From Eubacterium barkeri (GTDB lineage: Bacteria > Bacillota > Clostridia > Eubacteriales > Eubacteriaceae): 64,000 nucleotides of DNA. Shown here piece by piece: positions 57,827 to 64,000 of this stretch; the first letter of the stretch is position 1, and every line of letters begins with the position of its first letter. A program made the position numbers and the translations under genes. Below the pieces are notes generated by a model. The model was not told where the DNA came from and ran no database searches. It worked only from the letters and a program-made list of their open reading frames with translations. Location of the stretch: the NCBI RefSeq assembly GCF_900107125.1, contig NZ_FNOU01000013.1:1-64000 (forward strand), in the 5' to 3' direction.

Positions 57827-58810
57827 ATGAATGTGTTAGTGTGCGGCGGTGCCGGATATATTGGTTCCCATATGGTGCGGGCTCTTCTCGACAAAGGATA
57901 CGGTGTGGTGGTCTATGACAATCTATCCACTGGACATCGGGGAGCGGTGCATCCCGATGCCGTCTTTGAAGAAGGGGATGTGCGCAATTACGCCAGCCTG
58001 GAACGGGTATTCCTGGACCATTCCATTGACTGTGTCATGCATTTTTGCGCCAATTCCCTGGTTGGGGAAAGCATGGAAAAGCCCTTGGAATATTATGACA
58101 ATAATGTTGGCGGTACCCTGTGCCTCCTCCGGGCCATGATCAATCATGATGTCAAGCGCTTTATCTTCTCTTCCACGGCGGCCACCTATGGCGAGCCGGA
58201 GGTATTACCCATTGAAGAGAAAGCCACCACCTGCCCCACCAATACCTACGGAGAGACCAAGCTGGCCGTTGAAAAAATGTTGCCCTGGATGGCCAATGCC
58301 TATGGTCTTCAGTATAAGGTCTTTCGTTATTTTAATGCCTCCGGTGCCCACCCCGATGGCACCATTGGAGAGGACCACACGCCAGAGACCCATCTCATTC
58401 CCTTGATCCTTAAAACCGCCCAGGGCATCCGGGATAAAATCTTCGTCTTTGGGGATGATTATCCCACCCCGGATGGCAGCTGCATCCGGGATTATATCCA
58501 TGTCATGGATATTGCCTCTGCCCATATCCTGGGAATGGAGCACCTCTTTGAAACAGGCATCAGCGACACCTATAATTTAGGGGATGGAAAGGGCTTTTCT
58601 GTTTTTGAGGTGATTGAAAAGGTGAAGGATATCACCGGGGAAGATTTTACCGTTGAGGTGGCAGACCGACGGTCCGGAGACCCGGCCAGACTCATTGCCA
58701 GCTCGGAGAAGGCCCGGAGAGTCCTGGGGTGGACACCGGATCACTCAACCCTGGAGAATATCATCGTCACGGCCTGGTGTTGGCACAAAAACCACCCAGC
58801 GGGATATTAA
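57827..58810 (+). CDS. galE: UDP-glucose 4-epimerase
   Basis: 327 aa. It interconverts UDP-glucose and UDP-galactose. NAD-binding VCGGAGYIGSHMVRALLDKG at the N-terminus, the FSSTAATYGEPE and TNTYGETKLAVEKML motifs with the catalytic Ser/Thr and YxxxK, FRYFNASGAHPDG, and DYIHVMDIASAHI. The length is normal. AAGGAGATG precedes the ATG, 12 bp after the nif3-like gene. It could supply galactosyl units for an envelope polymer. Last gene of the dnaG-rpoD transcript. Confidence 0.95.
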   Translation: MNVLVCGGAGYIGSHMVRALLDKGYGVVVYDNLSTGHRGAVHPDAVFEEGDVRNYASLERVFLDHSIDCVMHFCANSLVGESMEKPLEYYDNNVGGTLCLLRAMINHDVKRFIFSSTAATYGEPEVLPIEEKATTCPTNTYGETKLAVEKMLPWMANAYGLQYKVFRYFNASGAHPDGTIGEDHTPETHLIPLILKTAQGIRDKIFVFGDDYPTPDGSCIRDYIHVMDIASAHILGMEHLFETGISDTYNLGDGKGFSVFEVIEKVKDITGEDFTVEVADRRSGDPARLIASSEKARRVLGWTPDHSTLENIIVTAWCWHKNHPAGY

Positions 58811-58846
58811 TCCTCTGGTGTCAAACAAGTATTTGCCCATAAAAAA

Positions 58847-58877
58847 CATGGATATCCATGGGGTTTTCGGGTATAAT
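58847..58877 (+). promoter_or_regulatory. Promoter and palindromic operator of iorAB
   Basis: TATAAT at 58872-58877 with TGGATA (58849-58854) as -35 at 17 nt. The -35 lies inside a perfect 14-bp palindrome CATGGATATCCATG (58847-58860). Repressor control is inferred. Confidence 0.6.
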
Positions 58878-58929
58878 TAAAAAATATTAAGTAATAATAG
58901 CGTAATCGCATGAGTTGGAGGGAATCACA

Positions 58930-60708
58930 TTGAAGAAGCTTTTAACAGGTAATGAAGCTGTGGCACGGGGTGCCTGGGAAGCCGGTGTTAAGTTTGCATC
59001 GGCCTATCCCGGAACACCGAGTACAGAAATTTTAGAAAATATTGGGCCCTATAAAGAGATAACAGCAGAGTGGGCACCCAATGAAAAGACAGCGGTAGAG
59101 GCTGTTGCGGGGGCATCCATCGCCGGTATTCGTACCCTTGCTGCCATGAAGCACGTGGGGATGAATGTCGCGGCAGATCCCATGTTCACCTTCGCTTATC
59201 TGGGGGTGAATGGCGGATCGGTCCTCATTACGGCAGATGAGCCCGGGATGCATTCCTCCCAGAATGAACAGGATAACCGGCACTATGCCCGTCATGCCAA
59301 AATGCCCATGTACGAGCCATCCAACAGCCAGGAAGCCAAGGATATGCTCAAGGATGCCTATGATATCAGTGAAAAATATGATTGTCCTGTCATTTATCGG
59401 ATGACCACCCGGGTTTGTCATTCCAAGAGCATCGTCACCTGTGAGGATCGTCAGGAAGTAGCGGACAAGCCCTATGTGAAGGACGTTATGAAATACTGTC
59501 CCCTTCCGGCCCATGCCAAGGTGATGCAGGTCAAGCTGGCTAAAAACTTTGAGGGCCTGGCAGAATATTCAGACAATTGCCAATGGAATACCGTAGAGTA
59601 TCACGATTCCAAAATCGGGGTTATCGGCTCCGGTGTGGCGTTTCGTTACGCCAAGGAAGTCTTTGGTGACACCGCCTCTTACCTGAAAATTGGTTTTTCC
59701 TATCCACTGCCGAAAAAAATGATTGTTGATTTCGCCAGCAAGGTGGATACCCTCTATATCTTCGAAGAGAATGATCCCATTATGGAAACAGAAATCAAGG
59801 CCATGGGCATTGACTGCATTGGGAAGGATGTTCTCCCCAACCTGGGCGAGCTGACCCCAGACCGTATCCGGGTGGCATTGTCCGGTCAAAAGCCCGAGAT
59901 GATCGAACCCAACGGGGATGTGGTCGTCGGCCGTCCCCCGGCATTTTGCGCCGGCTGCCCCCACCGTGGACTCTTCTACGAGTTAGGGCGTAAGAAAAAT
60001 ACCATGATCTTCAGCGATATCGGATGTTACTCCCTGGGACTGGGAGCTCCCTATAATGCCACGGATGCCATGGTCTGCATGGGCGCCGGCATCAGCGGTG
60101 GTCACGGTGTGGCCAAGGCCATGAAAATCAAGGGAGAAGACACTCGGGTGGTCTCCGTCATGGGGGACTCCACCTTTTTCCATTCCGGTATTACCAGCTT
60201 AATGGATGCCACCTACAATAAAAGCGATTTAACGGTCGTTATTCTGGATAACCGGATCACAGGGATGACCGGGCATCAGGAAAACCCCGGCAGTGGCTTT
60301 GACTTAAAGGGCGAACCCGCACCGATTATCGATATTGAGGCCGTGGTCCGGGCGGTTGGGGTCACCCAGGTCCGTTCCATCGACCCCAATAATCTGGAAG
60401 AAACCGCAGAAGCCCTGGATTGGGGAATGAACCAGGACGGGGTATCGGTTATTATCACCCGCTGGCCCTGTGCATTGAAGAAATTCTCCCAGGCCGATAA
60501 GGATGAATTCACCGGGGCCTTCACCAAGACCTGTGTGGTGGATGAGGAAACCTGTATCGGCTGTCGAGCCTGCTTAAAATCAGGCTGCCCAGCCCTGCTT
60601 TTCCATAAGGAAGAACGAAAATGTGAAATCGACCAGTCCATGTGCCTGGGCTGTGAGGTCTGCATGCAGATCTGCCCAGTGGAAGCGATCTCGGTAAAGG
60701 GGGAATAA
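58930..60708 (+). CDS. iorA: Indolepyruvate:ferredoxin oxidoreductase, alpha subunit
   Basis: 592 aa. It oxidises aryl pyruvates from Trp, Tyr and Phe to aryl acetyl-CoA, reducing ferredoxin. Pyrimidine-binding domain at the N-terminus (GNEAVARGAWEAGVKFASAY, PGTPSTEI). Thiamine-diphosphate domain with FCAGCPHRGLFYELG, GDIGCYSLG-like SDIGCYSLGLGAPY, MGDSTFFHSGI and ILDNRITGMTGHQ. The C-terminal two [4Fe-4S] ferredoxin domain has CIGCRACLKSGC and CLGCEVCMQICPVEAI. The TTG start at 58930 was chosen because GGAGGG stands 7 nt upstream and the product then begins at the family N-terminus. Confidence 0.96.
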   Translation: MKKLLTGNEAVARGAWEAGVKFASAYPGTPSTEILENIGPYKEITAEWAPNEKTAVEAVAGASIAGIRTLAAMKHVGMNVAADPMFTFAYLGVNGGSVLITADEPGMHSSQNEQDNRHYARHAKMPMYEPSNSQEAKDMLKDAYDISEKYDCPVIYRMTTRVCHSKSIVTCEDRQEVADKPYVKDVMKYCPLPAHAKVMQVKLAKNFEGLAEYSDNCQWNTVEYHDSKIGVIGSGVAFRYAKEVFGDTASYLKIGFSYPLPKKMIVDFASKVDTLYIFEENDPIMETEIKAMGIDCIGKDVLPNLGELTPDRIRVALSGQKPEMIEPNGDVVVGRPPAFCAGCPHRGLFYELGRKKNTMIFSDIGCYSLGLGAPYNATDAMVCMGAGISGGHGVAKAMKIKGEDTRVVSVMGDSTFFHSGITSLMDATYNKSDLTVVILDNRITGMTGHQENPGSGFDLKGEPAPIIDIEAVVRAVGVTQVRSIDPNNLEETAEALDWGMNQDGVSVIITRWPCALKKFSQADKDEFTGAFTKTCVVDEETCIGCRACLKSGCPALLFHKEERKCEIDQSMCLGCEVCMQICPVEAISVKGE

Positions 60709-60710
60709 TC

Positions 60711-61286
60711 ATGGAAACAAAAAATATCTTATTGGTGGGTGTCGGTGGACAAGGCACCATCACCGCCGCAAAATTACTCACCCTTGGCCTGATGGAAGAG
60801 GGCTATGATGTGAAAATGAGCGAAATCCACGGCATGAGCCAGCGTGGGGGCTCCGTTAGCTCCCAGGTCCGTTATGGGGATGATGTCCAATCGCCGGTCA
60901 TTGAAAAAGGCACGGCGGATATTATCGTAGCCTTTGAAAAAATGGAAGCCATGCGCTATATTGATTATCTTAAAAAAGACGGGGTGCTTATCGTCAATGA
61001 CACCGAAATTTGGCCCATGCCGGTGATCATCGGGAAGGCAGACTACCACGGACAGATTTTAGAGGAGTTAAATAAGCTGGCCACCGTCAAAACCATGAAC
61101 GCCTCGGCAATGGCCGCAGAAATGGGGAATGACCGGGTGACCAATGTCATTCTTCTCGGGGCCATCATTAAATCCATGGGCCTCGACAATATTGATTGGG
61201 ACACGATTATTGAAAATAACGTGAAGCCCAAGTTTGTGGAATTGAATAAAAAAGCCATTGTGGAGGGGATGGCTTTCGTAAAGTAG
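60711..61286 (+). CDS. iorB: Indolepyruvate oxidoreductase, beta subunit
   Basis: 191 aa. The gamma-domain subunit that binds CoA and pairs with IorA. ILLVGVGGQGTITAAKLLTL at the N-terminus, SEIHGMSQRGGSVSSQVRYG, ADIIVAFEKMEAMRYIDYLK, and NVILLGAIIKSMG. GGGGGAA at the end of iorA is the ribosome binding site, and the ATG is 3 bp after the iorA stop. Products would be substrates for, or come from, the PaaK-type ligase at 37240. Confidence 0.95.
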   Translation: METKNILLVGVGGQGTITAAKLLTLGLMEEGYDVKMSEIHGMSQRGGSVSSQVRYGDDVQSPVIEKGTADIIVAFEKMEAMRYIDYLKKDGVLIVNDTEIWPMPVIIGKADYHGQILEELNKLATVKTMNASAMAAEMGNDRVTNVILLGAIIKSMGLDNIDWDTIIENNVKPKFVELNKKAIVEGMAFVK

Positions 61287-61288
61287 AT

Positions 61289-61579
61289 ATGGCGAAAACA
61301 GAGCATTTTAAATTCTTCCAGCACCGTGAATGTGAGTACTTTCCGTGTCACCGCGGGGTGCCGGAGGAGGCGTTCAACTGTTTATTCTGTTATTGTCCCC
61401 TTTATGCACTGGGTGATCAATGCGGCGGTCATTTTACCTACACCAAAAGTGGGATAAAGAACTGTACGGATTGTACCGTACCCCATCAGGCAAAAAACTA
61501 TGACTATATAGTTGAGAAGGTAAGAATCCTAATCGAACAGGTTAAGGAATCGAAAGAACCAGGAGGTAATGTGTTATGA
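61289..61579 (+). CDS. Cysteine-rich small domain protein
   Basis: 96 aa. Eleven cysteines in a regular layout: ECEYFPCHRG, NCLFCYCPLYALGDQCGG and NCTDCTVPH. This is the family named cysteine-rich small domain, often found beside cobalamin or iron-sulfur genes, and probably metal-binding. It starts 3 bp after iorB and overlaps the plsY start by 4 bp (ATGA), so it is in the same transcript. Role unknown; a link to ferredoxin-dependent chemistry is inferred from position. Confidence 0.85.
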   Translation: MAKTEHFKFFQHRECEYFPCHRGVPEEAFNCLFCYCPLYALGDQCGGHFTYTKSGIKNCTDCTVPHQAKNYDYIVEKVRILIEQVKESKEPGGNVL

Positions 61580-62211
61580 TCGTACTGTATGGTGTTCTAT
61601 TAGTCGTTGCATCGTATTTTGTCGGGAATCTGGATTTTGCTTATATCGTTGTGAAGGCCGTGCGCCATGAGGATGTGCGGAATTATGGCAGCGGCAACGC
61701 CGGCACCACCAATGTCCTGCGGACCATGGGGCTGAAATACGCCGTTCCCGTTTTTCTGCTGGATGCCTTGAAGGGCACGGTGTGTATCCTTGCTGCCCGG
61801 TTCCTGGTGGGGACCTTTGGATTGAGCGACTACTTTATCGCTGCTGCCGGAATCGCCGTTATCGCCGGGCATAACTGGCCGGTGTGCTTAGGCTTTCGTG
61901 GCGGGAAGGGAACCGCTACCTCCATTGGCGTGTTCCTGGCCCTGGACCCCTTAGTGGCAGTCCTGGCCATCGTTGTGGGGCTGATCTTCCTGGCTATTTT
62001 TAAGATGGTATCTTTAACATCCATCACGGGGATGGTTGCCCTGCCCATCGTAACCCTCATTATCCGGGGCTTTACCTTTACACCAGAGCTGCTGCTGGCA
62101 CTCTTCCTCTGCGTTTCCACCGTCTTTCAGCATCGATCCAATATCAAGCGGATCATGGCAGGGACAGAGAGTAAAATCGGCCAGAAGGTGGACATGAATA
62201 AAAAGAAGTAA
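61576..62211 (+). CDS. plsY: Acyl-phosphate glycerol-3-phosphate acyltransferase
   Basis: 211 aa, five membrane helices. It transfers the acyl group from acyl phosphate to glycerol-3-phosphate in phospholipid synthesis. Motifs: DFAYIVVKAVRHEDVRNYGS and GNAGTTNVLR (motif 1), GHNWPVCLGFRGGKGTATSI (motif 2), and SITGMVALPIV with HRSNIKRIMAGTESKIGQKV at the end. AGGAGG lies in the preceding gene; ATGA overlap implies coupling. Confidence 0.95.
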   Translation: MIVLYGVLLVVASYFVGNLDFAYIVVKAVRHEDVRNYGSGNAGTTNVLRTMGLKYAVPVFLLDALKGTVCILAARFLVGTFGLSDYFIAAAGIAVIAGHNWPVCLGFRGGKGTATSIGVFLALDPLVAVLAIVVGLIFLAIFKMVSLTSITGMVALPIVTLIIRGFTFTPELLLALFLCVSTVFQHRSNIKRIMAGTESKIGQKVDMNKKK

Positions 62212-62221
62212 GAAACAATAG

Positions 62222-62262
62222 GGGGTGTGTCTGAGGTGTTCAGCACGCCCTTTTTTCGCGTA
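62222..62262 (+). terminator. Terminator of the iorAB-plsY transcript
   Basis: GGGTGTG and CACGCCC pair (one wobble) around a 14-nt loop, followed by TTTTTT. Confidence 0.7.
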
Positions 62263-62307
62263 AGATACCAGAACAGCAGCGTAGAACTTTATGAAAGGTG
62301 GTAACCG

Positions 62308-63084
62308 GTGCAGGCATTTTTAAATCGTTATTTTTTTCCGCCCCATGTGACACCACAGAATCGGGTGTTTTCACCAGAACATTTTATTTTATCCGGGCTG
62401 ATCATTCTGGCCATTATCTTGATTATCCGACTTCAGATGAAGCGCAATGACTCAGCATTCAGCCAGCGGCTTCTGTACGGCCTGGGGGCGACCATGCTGT
62501 GCCTGGAGATCTTCCGGGTGAGCTGGCTGACCACCTTCTACGGGTGGGATTTGCGCAACCTGCGTTTTGACTGGTGTAATCAAGTCTGTATGGTGTTGCC
62601 CTGGATCATTCTGTTTAAATGGAAGAAGGCCTATCCCTTTATCGATGTGCTTTCCATCATCGGCGGATCCATGGTTCTACTGTATCCCCTTTGGGTCTTT
62701 TATGACTATGCGGGAATCCATATCATGGCGGTACAGAGTATGCTTTCCCATGGGATAATGGTCCTGATTCCACTCACCATCCCCTTCACCCTGGAAAATA
62801 ATGTGGAGATTAATAAGAGCTGGAAGCCTTTGGCTGGCCTCAGTGTGATGCTGACGGTGGCCTTCGCCATGTCCAGAAAGCTCAATGTCAATTATTTACT
62901 CATGAAAGGGGCCAATGGCATTCCTGTTCTCCAGCGAATTCCGACACCCTGGCATTGGGTGGTTATTTTACCCATTTTCATCGGCGGTATTCTGCTGGTC
63001 TGGCGTCTCCTTCAGTGGTATAATGGGGTTATCGCAAAGAAAGTAGGGGTACGCAATGAGAATATTGGCTATTTACAGCAGTAA
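62308..63084 (+). CDS. YwaF/TMEM164-like integral membrane protein
   Basis: 258 aa with six or seven hydrophobic segments (FILSGLIILAIILIIRL, LLYGLGATMLCLEIFR, VLPWIILF, LSIIGGSMVLLYPLWVFYDY, HGIMVLIPLTIPF, WVVILPIFIGGILLVW). The family shows the FDWCNQVCMV and SHGIMVL motifs of YwaF-type proteins, whose function is unknown; acyltransferase-like roles have been suggested for TMEM164. The GTG at 62308 follows AAAGGTGG. Its 3' end overlaps the flavodoxin-like gene by 29 bp, so the two are co-expressed. Confidence 0.8.
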   Translation: MQAFLNRYFFPPHVTPQNRVFSPEHFILSGLIILAIILIIRLQMKRNDSAFSQRLLYGLGATMLCLEIFRVSWLTTFYGWDLRNLRFDWCNQVCMVLPWIILFKWKKAYPFIDVLSIIGGSMVLLYPLWVFYDYAGIHIMAVQSMLSHGIMVLIPLTIPFTLENNVEINKSWKPLAGLSVMLTVAFAMSRKLNVNYLLMKGANGIPVLQRIPTPWHWVVILPIFIGGILLVWRLLQWYNGVIAKKVGVRNENIGYLQQ

Positions 63085-63559
63085 AAACGGGACATCCCAA
63101 TTTTGTGTGGAAAAAATCAAAGAGCAATTGGGAGACGCATTGGTCCTTTGTGATTTAAATCAGGACCCAGTGGATTTGTCCGGGTATGATGGCTATCTCA
63201 TTGGGGGGAGCATCCGAATGGGGCAATATCCTAGAAAGCTGAAGAAGCTTTTGAAAAAGCAAAGGGACCAAATCCGAACAAAGCCCTTGGTCTTCTTTGT
63301 GAATTGCGGTTTTCCAGAAAACATGCGGGATTATATCAAGGGCAATATTCCCGTTGAATTAGCTGAACATGCATCGGAGTGCTATTGCTTTGGAGGCCGG
63401 CTGGATTTAGCCATTCTGACGGGCACGGACCGGATGGTAGCCACGGCGGTGACCCGCCAGTCAAATGGAAGTGGCCGGCCGGCGGTGGCCCTGAAAATGG
63501 ACCAAATTGAAGCCTGTGCCCAGAAATTAAAAGCCTGGGTAGAGGGTGAGGGCGAATAA
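63056..63559 (+). CDS. Flavodoxin-domain protein (HemG-like)
   Basis: 167 aa. The flavodoxin FMN loop is LAIYSSKNGTSQFCVEKIKE at the N-terminus; GYDGYLIGGSIRMGQYPRKL and FFVNCGFPENMRDYI follow, a pattern shared with menaquinone-dependent protoporphyrinogen oxidase HemG and Clostridial flavodoxins. It is probably a small FMN redox protein; a haem role cannot be claimed. The start lies within the preceding gene with AGGGG upstream, and the stop overlaps the next ATG by one base. Confidence 0.82.
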   Translation: MRILAIYSSKNGTSQFCVEKIKEQLGDALVLCDLNQDPVDLSGYDGYLIGGSIRMGQYPRKLKKLLKKQRDQIRTKPLVFFVNCGFPENMRDYIKGNIPVELAEHASECYCFGGRLDLAILTGTDRMVATAVTRQSNGSGRPAVALKMDQIEACAQKLKAWVEGEGE

Positions 63560-64000
63560 TGGTAGAAGCCCAGCGGCTGTTCCATACCCTGGCACCCTAT
63601 TGCCCTGGGGATGCCAAAGTATTAATCCTGGGGACCTTTCCCTCGCCAAAATCCAGGGAAATGGGCTTTTATTATGGCCATCCCCAAAACCGTTTCTGGC
63701 GGGTGTTAGCGTCACTGTTCGATGCACCTGTTCCCCAGGGGGTGCCAGAGCGGAAGAGTTTTCTAACCCAGTACCATATCGCCCTATGGGATGTCCTGGA
63801 TTCCTGTACAATCACAGGGGCCAGCGATGCATCCATAAGAGAGCCAGTGGCTAACGACTTACCCAGGCTCCTTAAGCAGGCTCCCATTAAAAGGATTTAT
63901 ACCACGGGGCGAAGGGCAGAAGCGCTGCAAAAGCACTTTTGGGGGGATCGCCTGCCGGTCCCGGTGGTGGCCTTACCCTCCACCAGCCCCGCAAATTGCA
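63559..64000 (+). CDS. DNA-deoxyinosine glycosylase-like protein, cut by the window end
   Basis: 147 codons are present and the frame is open to the window edge. Sequence features: LFHTLAPYCPGDAKVLILGT, FPSPKSREMGFYYGHPQNRF, WRVL, and YHIALWDVLDSC, ASDASIREP, and near the edge ALPSTSPAN. This is the uracil-DNA-glycosylase superfamily, subfamily with the GTFPSPKSREMGFYYGHPQNRFW-type signature known as hypoxanthine/DNA-deoxyinosine glycosylase. The ATG overlaps the flavodoxin-like stop (TAATG). Partial at the 3' end. Confidence 0.88.
   Translation, partial: MVEAQRLFHTLAPYCPGDAKVLILGTFPSPKSREMGFYYGHPQNRFWRVLASLFDAPVPQGVPERKSFLTQYHIALWDVLDSCTITGASDASIREPVANDLPRLLKQAPIKRIYTTGRRAEALQKHFWGDRLPVPVVALPSTSPANC

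Overview
The window reads as the chromosome of an anaerobic, low-to-mid G+C Firmicute of the class Clostridia. The evidence is the GGAGG-type ribosome binding sites, the Firmicute RNA switches (T-box, lysine, glycine and FMN riboswitches, a GlcT-type antiterminator target), a two-subunit indolepyruvate:ferredoxin oxidoreductase, the acetylase-type DapH lysine pathway, and the rimP-nusA-infB and dnaG-rpoD clusters. I cannot name the genus from the sequence alone.

Region 1 (144-12010) is an 11.87-kb integrated element in a tRNA-Trp gene. A 46-bp direct repeat made of the 3' half of the tRNA marks both ends, and a tyrosine recombinase lies just inside the right end. The element is A+T-richer than the chromosome. 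It carries a small serine recombinase, phage-type regulators (a sigma-like HTH protein, AP2-like proteins, a small HTH protein), several broken phage antirepressor genes, an IS110-family insertion, a 26-codon holin-like toxin gene, a structured small RNA, a 528-aa superfamily-2 helicase and two unknown genes co-transcribed with the integrase. There is no relaxase and there are no virion genes. It looks like a degenerate mobile island, either a satellite or a formerly mobilisable element.

Region 2 (12.1-23.7 kb) holds a zinc-ribbon membrane protein; an orphan Wzz / tyrosine kinase / PHP phosphatase cassette; a T-box-controlled sodium:solute symporter; a PTS EIICBA with its PRD antiterminator, an M20 amidohydrolase and a methyltransferase; and a tRNA cluster (Val, Asp, Phe, Gly, Cys, Gly) containing a decayed tRNA relic.

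Region 3 (23.7-36.8 kb) holds a radical SAM protein, then a lysine-riboswitch operon asd-dapA-dapB-dapH-lysC plus a free-standing copy of the aspartokinase ACT regulatory domain. After that come an L,D-transpeptidase, a PAS-GGDEF signalling protein, serine acetyltransferase, an HD-domain protein and cobT.

Region 4 (36.8-43.8 kb) holds a T-box-controlled phenylacetate-CoA ligase with an ACT-domain partner, rpsT, a glycine-riboswitch Ala/Gly symporter, an FMN-riboswitch RibU-like transporter, an orphan LytTR regulator and gpmA.

Region 5 (43.8-64 kb) is housekeeping: pyrH-frr; rimP-nusA-ylxR-infB-rbfA-nrnA-truB-ribF; dnaG-rpoD-trmK-nif3; galE; iorAB with a Cys-rich protein and plsY; a membrane protein; a flavodoxin-like protein; and a DNA glycosylase cut by the window end. 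Much of the chromosomal part deals with amino-acid supply and breakdown under RNA control: lysine by riboswitch, aromatic or branched-chain amino acids by two T-boxes, glycine by riboswitch, and IorAB for aryl pyruvates.
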